A DNA stretch of 64,000 bases from Pseudomonas wenzhouensis (GCF_021029445.1 NZ_CP072610.1:248001-312000), one strand, 5' to 3'. Numbered from the stretch's first letter, positions 34,091 through 42,989 are shown. Numbers and translations: made by a program. Notes: generated from the letters alone by a model not told the origin.

Positions 34091-34698
34091 GCGGGCCATC
34101 CATCAACCTGCGTGGGCAGGTTCGCGCGCCGTTGCAGGCGCTGCTGATTGGCGCTTCGGCGGGTGGTGTGGAAGCACTGCTGGGCCTTCTCGACGGCCTG
34201 CCGGCAGACTATCGATTGCCGGTGGTGTGCCTGCTGCACGTGCCGGATCGCAACGACAGCCTGCTCGCCGACCTGCTGCAGCGGCGCCTGCAACTGACGG
34301 CCAAGGAAGCCGAGGACAAGGAATACCTGCGCCCTGGTGTGGTCTACGTGGCGCCGGCTGGCTATCACCTGTCCATCGAAAGCGACCACAGCTTTTCCCT
34401 CAGCCGTGAGGAGCCCCGGCATTTCTCGCGACCGTCGATCGACATTCTCTTCGAGTCCGCTGCCGATGCCTATGGCGAGCAACTGGCGGCGGCGCTGTTG
34501 ACTGGCGCCAACGAGGATGGCGCAGCCGGCCTGCTGGCCGTGCAACAGGCCGGTGGCCTGACCCTCATACAGGAACCGGCCGATGCGCTGGTGCCGACCA
34601 TGCCGGCCGCCGCGCTGGCATTGCTCGAACCGGATTTTCTCCTACCCATCACCGCCATGCGCCTGCTGCTGGCCGAACTGGATGCCCTGCCATGCTGA
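34087..34698 (+). CDS. CheB-type protein-glutamate methylesterase without receiver domain
   Basis: A 203-aa catalytic domain overlapping the methyltransferase by four bases (ATGA). The triad is Ser in LIGASAGGVEAL, His in CLLHVPDRND and Asp in LLTGANEDGAAGLL. Canonical CheB carries an N-terminal receiver that inhibits the enzyme until phosphorylated; this one lacks it, so regulation must come from elsewhere. GVVYVAPAGYHLSIE matches the family. It should reverse the methylation made by the upstream enzyme. Confidence 0.92.
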   Translation: MSGPSINLRGQVRAPLQALLIGASAGGVEALLGLLDGLPADYRLPVVCLLHVPDRNDSLLADLLQRRLQLTAKEAEDKEYLRPGVVYVAPAGYHLSIESDHSFSLSREEPRHFSRPSIDILFESAADAYGEQLAAALLTGANEDGAAGLLAVQQAGGLTLIQEPADALVPTMPAAALALLEPDFLLPITAMRLLLAELDALPC

Positions 34699-35879
34699 GG
34701 AAGATTGAAGCCAAGGTGTTGATCGTCGACGACCTGCCGGAAAACCTGCTGGCACTGCAGGCCTTGATCAAGAGCGAGGATCGCAGCCTGTTCCAGGCCA
34801 GCAGCGCCGACGAAGCACTGTCGCTGCTGCTCGAGCACGAATTTGCCCTGGCCATTCTCGACGTGAAGATGCCGGGCATGAACGGTTTCGAGCTGGCCGA
34901 GCTGATGCGCGGCACGGAGAAGACCAAGCACATCCCGATCATCTTCGTCAGCGCCGTCGGGCGTGACATGGATTACGCCTTCCGTGGCTACGAGAGCGGC
35001 GCGGTGGACTTCCTGCACAAACCACTGTCGCCCTTCGAAGTGCGCAGCAAGGTGGCGATGTTCGTCGAGCTGTATCGCCACCGCAAGGCGCTGAGCCTGC
35101 AACTGGAGGTGGTCGAGGCGGCGCGCCGTGAGCAGGAGGCGCTGCTTGCCGAGCTGCGTGAGACCCAGGCCGAATTGCAGAAAGCCGTGCAGATGCGTGA
35201 CGCGTTCATGTCCATCGTTTCGCACGAGCTGCGCACCCCGCTCAATGGCCTGATCCTCGACGTGCAATTGCGCCGGCTGCGTCTGGAGCAGGGGCGCATG
35301 GACGCCTTCAGCGCCGACAAGCTGCAGGAGATGATCCGCCGTGACGAGCGGCAGATTCGCAGCCTCAGCCGCCTGATCGACGACATGCTGGACGTCTCCC
35401 GTATTCGCACCGGCAAGCTGTCCGTGCGCCCTGAGCCGGGCGATCTCGGTGAACTGGCCGGTAGCGTGGTCGAGGGGCTGGCCGCGCAGTTCACCCATAC
35501 CGGCAGCCACCTCGAGCTGCACGTCGAGGGGCCGGCGCCGGTGCTGATGGACGAATTTCGCATCGAGCAGGTACTGGCCAACCTGCTGACCAATGCCCTG
35601 CGCTACGGGGAAGGGAAGCCCGTGTCGGTGCGTGTACGGGTGCTGGACGATGTGGTGCGTGCCGAGGTGCGTGACCAGGGGCTGGGTATTTCCGAGGCCG
35701 ATCAGCGACGGGTGTTCGAACAGTTCGAGCGCGTTTCCGGCACCCATGTCGCCCAGGGGTTGGGGCTTGGCCTGTTCATCAGCGAGCAGATCGTCCAGGC
35801 CCATGGCGGGCGTATCGAACTCAGCAGCCGGCTTGGTGAGGGTTCCTGCTTCAGCGTGGTGCTGCCGCGCCAGCGCTGA
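34692..35879 (+). CDS. Receiver-histidine kinase (REC-HisKA-HATPase)
   Basis: A 395-aa soluble protein whose ATG lies seven bases inside the end of the cheB-like gene. The N-terminal receiver (1-~125) has VLIVDDLPENL and acceptor Asp in LAILDVKMPGMNG. A coiled-coil linker (~130-165) precedes HisKA with the phospho-His in SIVSHELRTPLNG. HATPase_c has QVLANLLTNALRYGEGKP, EVRDQGLGISEAD and GLGLGLFISEQIV. With no membrane segment it would take phosphate or signal from the upstream hybrid kinase through the receiver. It is the last gene of the operon; its stop overlaps a regulatory palindrome. Confidence 0.93.
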   Translation: MLRKIEAKVLIVDDLPENLLALQALIKSEDRSLFQASSADEALSLLLEHEFALAILDVKMPGMNGFELAELMRGTEKTKHIPIIFVSAVGRDMDYAFRGYESGAVDFLHKPLSPFEVRSKVAMFVELYRHRKALSLQLEVVEAARREQEALLAELRETQAELQKAVQMRDAFMSIVSHELRTPLNGLILDVQLRRLRLEQGRMDAFSADKLQEMIRRDERQIRSLSRLIDDMLDVSRIRTGKLSVRPEPGDLGELAGSVVEGLAAQFTHTGSHLELHVEGPAPVLMDEFRIEQVLANLLTNALRYGEGKPVSVRVRVLDDVVRAEVRDQGLGISEADQRRVFEQFERVSGTHVAQGLGLGLFISEQIVQAHGGRIELSSRLGEGSCFSVVLPRQR

Positions 35880-35896
35880 TCGTGCAAATTGCATGC
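35878..35896. promoter_or_regulatory. Upstream activator site 1 (TGCAA-N-TTGCA palindrome)
   Basis: TGCAAATTGCA centred at 35888, within GATCGTGCAAATTGCATGC. Read on the minus strand of the second locus (39808-39826), 16 of 19 positions are identical. It lies 117 bp before the GC of the sigma-54 promoter at 35991. A further TGCA-rich imperfect palindrome (about 35908-35927) adds a probable second site. Confidence 0.6.
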
Positions 35897-35990
35897 ATCG
35901 CAAATCATGCATCTTGCAAAGTGCATGGTTTCGCTGTCGTGAATATAGTTTAAGTATTTGATTTATAACGATATTTATCTGATAGCAGAC

Positions 35991-36006
35991 TGGCATGAGC
36001 GCTGCA
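35991..36006 (+). promoter_or_regulatory. Sigma-54 promoter for the secreted/membrane small protein pair
   Basis: TGGCATGAGCGCTGCA matches the -24/-12 consensus TGGCACG-N4-TTGCA with GG and GC exactly 10 bases apart. Expected start near 36017, 36 bp before the gene. Confidence 0.75.
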
Positions 36007-36008
36007 CT

Positions 36009-36033
36009 ATCAGTCGGGTGAGCCCCGACTGAT
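36009..36033 (+). other. Perfect 10-bp inverted repeat in the leader
   Basis: ATCAGTCGGG (36009-36018) and CCCGACTGAT (36024-36033) around a 5-base loop, overlapping the expected sigma-54 start point. It could be a 5' mRNA hairpin that stabilises the message, or a DNA operator. Confidence 0.55.
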
Positions 36034-36052
36034 TTGCTGATGGAGAAGCGCC

Positions 36053-36355
36053 ATGTACATCGTCCGCCTGAGCCTGTTCTGCGTCGCTGCATTGCTGGTC
36101 AACGGGGCTTATGCCACGGATTTCACCGGATCGGCCGGTGCCAGCGTCAAGACCGCTGAGCTGACCCTTTCCAACGCCCCGCAGTGGGAAACGCGTGTTG
36201 GTGCCCGGCTGGACGGCTCCACCGCGCTGCGCAGCAAGCAGAGCGTTCACAGCGTCGGTGAGGAAGCCAAGTGGCTGCGCATCTCCAATGATCTCGACAG
36301 CAACGCCAACGCTGAACCACGCCCCGCCAACGCCACCCCACGCTGGGTGTTCTGA
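36053..36355 (+). CDS. Small secreted protein of unknown function
   Basis: A 100-aa protein with a signal peptide (MYIVRLSLFCVAALLVNGAYA, cleavage before TDFTG). The mature ~79 residues are polar with no cysteine; they include VKTAELTLSNAPQWETR and an Asn/Pro-rich tail ending TPRWVF. I do not recognise a family. A GGAG ribosome site precedes the ATG. It is the first gene behind the sigma-54 promoter at 35991, 17 bp from the membrane protein gene, and ends facing kinB. Linkage to kinB-algB and the shared activator site suggest an envelope or biofilm role; this is inference. Confidence 0.75.
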   Translation: MYIVRLSLFCVAALLVNGAYATDFTGSAGASVKTAELTLSNAPQWETRVGARLDGSTALRSKQSVHSVGEEAKWLRISNDLDSNANAEPRPANATPRWVF

Positions 36356-36372
36356 TCGACAAGGAGTCTGCC

Positions 36373-36558
36373 ATGTCCAGAAGTGCTGTTCTGCTATTGA
36401 TCCTGACCCTGTGCTGTCTGGCTGCCCTGTGGCTGAGCCCTGGCCTGGAAGAGGGGCTGGCACTGCTGCTCAAGGCGGCGGGCGTGTTGTTCGGTGTCGG
36501 TTTTCTGCTGGCCCTGATGGCCGGGCGGAAGATCAAGTTCGACCCTGTGCTGCGCTAA
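36373..36558 (+). CDS. Small two-helix membrane protein
   Basis: A 61-aa protein with two hydrophobic segments (about residues 5-22 and 30-51) and a basic end (GRKIKFDPVLR). AAGGAG lies 7-12 bases upstream. It is the second gene of the sigma-54 transcript and convergent with kinB 40 bp away. No family recognised; small membrane proteins beside sensor kinases sometimes modulate them. Confidence 0.75.
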   Translation: MSRSAVLLLILTLCCLAALWLSPGLEEGLALLLKAAGVLFGVGFLLALMAGRKIKFDPVLR

Positions 36559-36598
36559 CTCAAGCCATTGGCTGACATGACCAGCGCCACGAGTGCCC

Positions 36599-38395
36599 TC
36601 AAACCGGCAGGCTGAAGTAGAAGGTTGCGCCTTCACCGGGGCGTGAATACACATTGAGCTGGCCACCGTGCAGTTGCACGATCTCCCTTGCCAGCGCCAG
36701 GCCGAGGCCGACGCCGCCTTTGCGCCGGCCGATCTGCACGAAAGGTTCGAACAGGCGTGTTTGCTGTTCGAAGGCAATGCCGTCCCCTTCGTCCTGGACG
36801 CTGACGATCACCTGTTCGCCCTGACGACGCGCCTGTATGCGCACCTTGCCACCGGGATTGCTGTGGCGCAGGGCATTGTCGGTGAGGTTGTCGAGCAGCC
36901 GCTGCAACTGCGTGGCATCGAGTTCGAGGTGCGGCAGTGCTTCATGGACGTCGCAGAGCAGTTCGACCTCGCGTTCGCCGGCCTGCTCGGCAAAGCGCTG
37001 TGGCAACTGCTGGAGCATTGCTCCGAGATCGCATGGGCTGCGGCGCAGGGTTTGCACGCCGTTCTGGTAGCGCGAGAAGTTGAGCAGATCATCGATCAGT
37101 TGCACCAGGCGATGCATTTCCTCGTCGACGGTGCGCATCAGTTCCTGTTCGCGGCCGCTCGCCGGTAGCGACAGGCGTTCGCGCAGCAGGCTGAAGGCCA
37201 TGTGCATGCCGGTGATCGGTGTGCGCAGTTCGTGCGAGGCGCGCAGGATGAACTCACTGCGTACGCGCTCGAATGTGCGTTGCTTGGTCACATCGCGCAG
37301 CACCATGACCGCGCCGACGCTACTGCCTTCGCTGACCTGCACCGGGGTCAACGCCCAGGCCAGCAGGCGGGTCTCGCCGTCACGTTCGATCTGCAGGTCA
37401 GCCGGTGGTTCGCGCAAGGGTTCGCCCGTCAGCACCTGGCGCAGTGCTTCATCCACGGCATGACCGGGCAGCAATGGGCCGATGGGCTGGCCCAGCCGGT
37501 CGTGTTGCCAGGAAAGCTGACGCAGTGCAACCGGGTTGGCGTGCTCGATGCGACCCTCGGCGTCGAGAATCACCAGGCCATCGTCAATGCTGTCGAGCAC
37601 GGCCTTGAGCCGGCCTTGGCTGCTGAGAAGCTGCTTGAGGTTGCTGGAGTGGTACTCGCGCAGGGACTCGGTCATCAGGCCGAAGCGGCGACTCAGCAGT
37701 GTCAGCTCCACCACCGGCGAAACCGGAAGAACCACGTCGTACTGGCCCTGGCCGATCTGGTCGGCGGCGCGCGCCAGCATGTCGATGGGCGCGCCGAAGC
37801 GACGGGCAATGCCGTGTGCGGTAAGCACGCCGATGGCCAGTATCGCCAGGCCGATCAGCACCAGCAGCCCGGCGATCAGCTGCGAGCGTTCACCGGCCTT
37901 GTGTTCGGCCGCGATAATCCCGGCAACGACCTGATCCTGTTGCGTCAGCAGGTGATCGCGCAGGCGCTTGAAGGCCTCGAGAAAGACTTTGTCATTGGCC
38001 AGGTTGTGGGGCGTCTGGCCGGGAGGCGTTGCATTGTTGGCGGCGGCTTCCATCGCTTGGTACAGCGCGGCCGCCTGTTCCAGGCCACGCACGTAGTCAT
38101 CGCCCAGTTGCGCCTGCATGCCCTCCTCGAAGGTGGCGCGGAATGACTGACGAATCTGCTCAAGGGCTTGCGCATCGGGCTGCTTGTCGATCAGCACGAC
38201 CAGCTCGTCACCCAGGTGCTGGCGCAGCTTCTGGCCGATCTGCACGGCATCGAAGCCGCGCTGGATCAGGTCGCTCTGGCTGCGCGCCATCTGCGTGACG
38301 CTGAACAGGCCAACCAGCAGGCCCAGCAGGGCCACGGTGATCAGCGCCGAAATACTGAGGAACAGACGCGTGCGAAGCTTCATCGACAGCTTCAT
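36599..38395 (-). CDS. kinB: Sensor histidine kinase KinB
   Basis: A 598-aa kinase. TM1 is about residues 11-33 and TM2 about 168-190, bracketing a helical periplasmic sensor. HAMP follows (RRFGAPIDMLARAADQIG), then a PAS domain (~255-365, VLDSIDDGLVILDAEGRIEH), HisKA with phospho-His in RASHELRTPITGMHM, and HATPase_c with DNLTDNALRHSNPGG and GGVGLGLALAREIV. The N-terminal MKLRTRLFLSISALITV is as in P. aeruginosa KinB, whose kinase/phosphatase balance controls AlgB and so alginate, virulence and quorum-linked genes. It is cotranscribed with algB, 13 bp downstream of it. Confidence 0.95.
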   Translation of the reverse strand: MKLSMKLRTRLFLSISALITVALLGLLVGLFSVTQMARSQSDLIQRGFDAVQIGQKLRQHLGDELVVLIDKQPDAQALEQIRQSFRATFEEGMQAQLGDDYVRGLEQAAALYQAMEAAANNATPPGQTPHNLANDKVFLEAFKRLRDHLLTQQDQVVAGIIAAEHKAGERSQLIAGLLVLIGLAILAIGVLTAHGIARRFGAPIDMLARAADQIGQGQYDVVLPVSPVVELTLLSRRFGLMTESLREYHSSNLKQLLSSQGRLKAVLDSIDDGLVILDAEGRIEHANPVALRQLSWQHDRLGQPIGPLLPGHAVDEALRQVLTGEPLREPPADLQIERDGETRLLAWALTPVQVSEGSSVGAVMVLRDVTKQRTFERVRSEFILRASHELRTPITGMHMAFSLLRERLSLPASGREQELMRTVDEEMHRLVQLIDDLLNFSRYQNGVQTLRRSPCDLGAMLQQLPQRFAEQAGEREVELLCDVHEALPHLELDATQLQRLLDNLTDNALRHSNPGGKVRIQARRQGEQVIVSVQDEGDGIAFEQQTRLFEPFVQIGRRKGGVGLGLALAREIVQLHGGQLNVYSRPGEGATFYFSLPV

Positions 38396-38408
38396 GGAGA
38401 TCCCGTGT

Positions 38409-39761
<1,353 letters not shown>

Positions 39762-39807
39762 GTAAGTGCTCCGTCTGGCTGGTCAATGCAGCTTAGTCAG
39801 GTAAAAA

Positions 39808-39826
39808 CCATGCAAGTTGCACGACC
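39808..39826. promoter_or_regulatory. Upstream activator site 2 (TGCAA-N-TTGCA palindrome)
   Basis: TGCAAGTTGCA centred at 39816, 118 bp before the GC of the sigma-54 promoter at 39920, almost the same spacing as site 1 (117 bp). Flanks match site 1 on the opposite strand at 16 of 19 positions. A second TGCAT-containing imperfect palindrome follows at about 39841-39861. It also lies 47 bp upstream of algB, so it may affect algB expression. Confidence 0.6.
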
Positions 39827-39919
39827 TGGCTGCGCCAATACTGCATCCTGCATGTAGGCAGGGTGCCTTTAGTGTTCTTAAGCTTATGATTTAAAAGAAG
39901 ATTATTGTTTTTTGCTGGC

Positions 39920-39935
39920 TGGCATGGGGCTTGCG
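39920..39935 (+). promoter_or_regulatory. Sigma-54 promoter for the BON-domain gene
   Basis: TGGCATGGGGCTTGCG fits TGGCACG-N4-TTGCA, with GG and GC 10 bases apart. Expected start near 39946, 26 bp before the ATG. Confidence 0.78.
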
Positions 39936-39971
39936 ATAGTCCTTGCATCGTTTCACAACAGGAATGAACAC

Positions 39972-40802
39972 ATGCCACCGTTCAAACCCTTGCTCTTGGC
40001 GGCCAGTACCGTACTGGTGCTTGGTCTGACACCCTTGGCCAGTCATGCCGGCGAAGGCGCACTGACCGCGCAACTGGAGGCCGCACGCCAGGAAGGCTCG
40101 ATCTGGACAGCCTTCGCGCTCAATCGCCACCTCAACCCGTTCAAGCTCGATATTGCGGTGCAGGAGGGCGTTGCCACCCTCGGCGGCCAGGTCGAAAGCG
40201 ATGTACAGAAGGATCTGGCCGAGCAAGTGGCGCTGAGCATAGAGGGCATCGACTCGGTGGACAATCGAATCGAAGTCAGTGGTGACGTCGCCGAGGGTAA
40301 TCCGCCGAGTCTGGTACAGCGGCTGGAAGATGCCAGCCTCGCGGCTACGGTGAAATCCAAACTGCTGTGGAACAGTAATACCCGTGGCCTGGACATTCAG
40401 GTGCGCAGTGAGGCCGGCAACATCACCCTCAGCGGTCATGCCCAGACGCCAGCCGCCAAGGAGCTCGCCGGCCAGCTGGCGGCCAATACCGATGGCGTGC
40501 GCGAAGTGTTCAACCACCTCAGCATCAGCACTGCCGACAGCAGTAGCAGTGAAGTGCAGACCGCTGTCGAGGAGGCGCGCGAGAACATCAGCGACAGCTG
40601 GATCACCAGCAAGGTCAAGGCCAGCTTCTTCTACAGCCGCAACCTGGATGCCATGAACATCGCGGTGAACACCGACGATGGCCTGGTCAGCCTGCGTGGC
40701 AGCGTACTGAGCGGCGCCGAGAAGCGCCTGGCCGTCGAGATCGCGCGCAACATTCGCGGTGTGCGGGGTGTCGATGCCGATGCCCTGCGCATCAGCAGTT
40801 GA
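39972..40802 (+). CDS. Periplasmic triple BON-domain protein
   Basis: A 276-aa protein from the ATG at 39972 (AGGAAT ribosome site), with a signal peptide ending LASHA before GEGALT. Three BON repeats are visible: about residues 35-105 (IAVQEGVATLGGQVESDVQK), 115-185 (IQVRSEAGNITLSGHAQTPA) and 205-275 (IAVNTDDGLVSLRGSVLSGA). BON proteins such as OsmY bind phospholipid or envelope components and act as periplasmic chaperones in stress. It lies behind a sigma-54 promoter and is divergent from algB; the DUF2383 gene follows 67 bp later. Confidence 0.92.
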   Translation: MPPFKPLLLAASTVLVLGLTPLASHAGEGALTAQLEAARQEGSIWTAFALNRHLNPFKLDIAVQEGVATLGGQVESDVQKDLAEQVALSIEGIDSVDNRIEVSGDVAEGNPPSLVQRLEDASLAATVKSKLLWNSNTRGLDIQVRSEAGNITLSGHAQTPAAKELAGQLAANTDGVREVFNHLSISTADSSSSEVQTAVEEARENISDSWITSKVKASFFYSRNLDAMNIAVNTDDGLVSLRGSVLSGAEKRLAVEIARNIRGVRGVDADALRISS

Positions 40803-40869
40803 ACCCCTTCACCCCTCCGGCCACTGCCGTGGCCGATATCTGCAAGTCCCATAGCCAAGGAGTCAATCC

Positions 40870-41304
40870 ATGAGCAGCAAGACCGCACAACTCAATGAAC
40901 TGATCGAAATCACCCGTGATGGCAAGCGCTTCTACGAGCATGCCCACGAAGAGGTCAAGGATATCCGCCTGCAGGCGCTGTTCCGCGACATGGTGCGCGC
41001 CAAGACCCAGGTGATCGATGCCCTGAGCATCAAGGTCGCCGCCAATCAGAGCGAGCCGGCGACCGGTGGCACCCTGCTGGGCAAGCTGCGCCAGGTCTAC
41101 GCCGACACCCGCGCGACCCTGGCCAAGGATGAAGACGCCACCTACGTCGCGCAGCTAGAGGAAGCGGAAGACCGCATTCTGCATGCCTTCCAGGATGCCC
41201 TGGAGACGGCGGACAATGATGTCCATGTGCTGCTGGCCGTGGAGATGCCCAAGGTACGGGCTTGCCACGACCGCATGCGGGCGCTGAAGCAGAATATGCA
41301 GTAA
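40870..41304 (+). CDS. DUF2383 (PA2169-like) four-helix-bundle protein
   Basis: A 144-aa soluble helical protein of the DUF2383/ferritin-like four-helix family (LNELIEITRDGKRFYEHAHE, then LLGKLRQVYADTR). Many Glu/His residues occur in helix 1, but I do not see a clear di-iron ExxH pair set. Related proteins are induced in stress or stationary phase in pseudomonads. AAGGAG precedes the ATG by ~11 bases, and it is probably cotranscribed with the BON gene. A terminator follows. Confidence 0.88.
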   Translation: MSSKTAQLNELIEITRDGKRFYEHAHEEVKDIRLQALFRDMVRAKTQVIDALSIKVAANQSEPATGGTLLGKLRQVYADTRATLAKDEDATYVAQLEEAEDRILHAFQDALETADNDVHVLLAVEMPKVRACHDRMRALKQNMQ

Positions 41305-41323
41305 TCACTGCGGCGCTGGTACG

Positions 41324-41356
41324 AGCCCCTGCATGCATTGCGTGCGGGGGCTTTTT
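41324..41356 (+). terminator. Terminator after the DUF2383 gene
   Basis: AGCCCC (41324-41329) pairs with GGGGCT (41347-41352), with further pairing of GCATGCA-type bases inside, followed by TTTTT. Confidence 0.8.
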
Positions 41357-41460
41357 GTTGGGTCTTAGCAGACCGGGCTGGCAAGTTTGTGTGCGTATGG
41401 CGGCGTCTGGCCTTTGCCTTTGCTCTTCAACTGCGATGGTACAGGCGACGCCCAAATCCC

Positions 41461-41690
41461 CTTCAGGAGGCCGAGTGGAATCGCCGTGGAAGGGGTTGAG
41501 CGACATGGATGTCGCGAGAGCCACGATGGGCCAGGGATGGCCCTTCGTGGCGTGCCCCTGGAGCGGTGATGGAGCGAGGGAACCCCGGCGCAGCAGGGCG
41601 GGGGCGCCTAGCTCGTATGCAGGAGTGTGTTTCTTTGCTTACTTTCTTTGCACAAGCAAAGAAAGTGAGTCGCCCGTAAGGGGCGAAACC
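41461..41690 (+). repeat. Structured GGA-rich dispersed repeat, candidate RNA element
   Basis: A ~230-bp block that I recognise as a recurrent intergenic sequence of pseudomonads, often mis-annotated as small proteins. Hairpins: GCGACA-TGGA-TGTCGC (41500-41515); a 14-bp stem with one mismatch, GCCACGATGGGCCA / TGGCCCTTCGTGGC, loop GGGA (41520-41551); ACTTTCTTTGC-ACAA-GCAAAGAAAGT (41641-41666); and CGCCC-GTAAG-GGGCG (41671-41685). Nine GGA triplets occur between 41466 and 41624, two of them in the first two hairpin loops. The ORF that crosses it starts before the DUF2383 terminator and is not a credible gene. The rest of the 622-bp gap up to pstS shows only the PHO box. Confidence 0.75.
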
Positions 41691-41835
41691 CATCAGACCA
41701 AGCGGCGCGCTAATGGATAGTGCCAAGTCATCGACAGCTAATACGTTATTGCCAGTCCGGTATCACTCACACTTCCCCCAGACCATCCGAAGTGCTTTCT
41801 CTCTGCCGCCCTAGAATCCGTCGACGTTCATCTAA

Positions 41836-41853
41836 CTGTCACATTCGTTTCAT
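41836..41853 (+). promoter_or_regulatory. PHO box upstream of pstS
   Basis: CTGTCAC-ATTC-GTTTCAT resembles the PhoB direct repeat CTGTCAT-N4-CTGTCAT (11 of 14). It lies 74 bp before the pstS ATG, the usual position for a phosphate-starvation promoter. Confidence 0.75.
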
Positions 41854-41926
41854 AGAGTGTTCACGTGGCCTGCAGATACTTGGGCCCGTTCCATCCAACA
41901 CAACACCATCCTGCTAGGAGCAAGGC

Positions 41927-42895
41927 ATGAAACTGAAGCGTTTGATGGCGGCCCTGACTTTCGCCGCCGCTGGCGTAAGCGCCGTATCTGCTGTAGCCGC
42001 CGTCGACCCGGCTCTGCCAGCCTATGAAAAGACTTCCGGTGTATCGGGCAATCTCTCCAGCGTCGGTTCCGACTCGCTGGCCAACCTGATGACCCTGTGG
42101 GCAGAAGAGTTCAAGAAGAATTACCCCAACGTCAATATCCAGATTCAGGCCGCCGGTTCTTCCACTGCGCCACCTGCCATGACTGAAGGTACTGCCAACA
42201 TGGGCCCGATGAGCCGTCCGATGAAGGACAGCGAAATCCAGGCCTTCGAAGAGAAGTACGGCTACAAGCCGACCGCCGTTCCGGTGGCGATCGATGCGCT
42301 GACGGTCTTCGTGCACAAGGACAACCCGATCAAGTCGCTGTCGATCGAGCAGGTCGATGCGATCTTCTCCAGCACCCGTCTGTGTGGTGGCGACAAGGAC
42401 ATCAAAACCTGGGGTGACCTAGGTCTGACCGGTGAGTGGGCCAATCGTCCGCTGCAACTGTTTGGTCGCAACTCGGTGTCCGGTACCTACGGCTACTTCA
42501 AGGAAGAAGCGCTGTGCAAGGGTGACTTCAAGGCCAGCGTCAACGAGCAGCCGGGTTCGGCCTCGGTGGTGCAGTCCATCTCCAGCACCCTGAACGCCAT
42601 TGGCTATGCCGGTATCGGCTACAGAACGTCCAGCGTGCGCACGGTGCCGCTGTCGAAAAACGGCGGTGAGGCTTTCGAGGCCAGTGAAGAGAACGCCCTG
42701 GCTGGCAAGTTCCCGCTGGCGCGCTTCTTCTACGTCTACGTCAACAAGGCGCCGAATCAGCCGCTGAGCCCGCTGGATGCCGAGTTCATCAAGCTGATGC
42801 TGTCCAAGCAGGGGCAGGAAGTGGTGATGAAGGACGGTTACATCCCGCTGCCGGCCAAGGTGGCTGAGAAGGCCATGAAGGAACTGGGTCTGTAA
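41927..42895 (+). CDS. pstS: Phosphate ABC transporter substrate-binding protein PstS
   Basis: A 322-aa periplasmic protein with signal peptide ending SAVAA before VDPAL. The phosphate-binding loops are visible: [30 protein letters not shown] and [22 protein letters not shown] precedes the ATG. It captures phosphate for PstCAB and, through PhoU, informs PhoR. It is controlled by the PHO box at 41836 and separated from pstC by a GC-rich hairpin and a second PHO box. Confidence 0.96.
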   Translation: MKLKRLMAALTFAAAGVSAVSAVAAVDPALPAYEKTSGVSGNLSSVGSDSLANLMTLWAEEFKKNYPNVNIQIQAAGSSTAPPAMTEGTANMGPMSRPMKDSEIQAFEEKYGYKPTAVPVAIDALTVFVHKDNPIKSLSIEQVDAIFSSTRLCGGDKDIKTWGDLGLTGEWANRPLQLFGRNSVSGTYGYFKEEALCKGDFKASVNEQPGSASVVQSISSTLNAIGYAGIGYRTSSVRTVPLSKNGGEAFEASEENALAGKFPLARFFYVYVNKAPNQPLSPLDAEFIKLMLSKQGQEVVMKDGYIPLPAKVAEKAMKELGL

Positions 42896-42928
42896 GCATG
42901 CCGCCGCGCTAGCGCTGCCATCCACGTT

Positions 42929-42954
42929 GCCCGCCCCTCCTAGGAGGGGCGGGC
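42929..42954 (+). terminator. Strong palindrome after pstS
   Basis: GCCCGCCCCTCC-TA-GGAGGGGCGGGC is a perfect 12-bp stem with a weak T-rich tail (TTCGTT). It likely reduces read-through, so PstS is made in excess over the permease. Confidence 0.75.
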
Positions 42955-42971
42955 TTCGTTGTGTCAGCTGG

Positions 42972-42989
42972 CTGTAACTTTTCTGTCAT
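42972..42989 (+). promoter_or_regulatory. PHO box upstream of pstC
   Basis: CTGTAAC-TTTT-CTGTCAT: the second half-site is perfect and the first differs at two positions. It lies 72 bp before the pstC ATG and indicates an independent PhoB promoter for pstCAB-phoU. Confidence 0.8.

Noticed and set aside
33281..34698. A full chemotaxis cluster
   Set aside because: Only CheR and CheB types are present; CheA, CheW, CheY-motor and receptors are missing.
41262..41720. 152-aa open frame across the DUF2383 terminator and the GGA repeat
   Set aside because: It starts inside the DUF2383 gene, crosses its terminator and is made of dispersed repeat sequence with no ribosome site; treated as non-coding.
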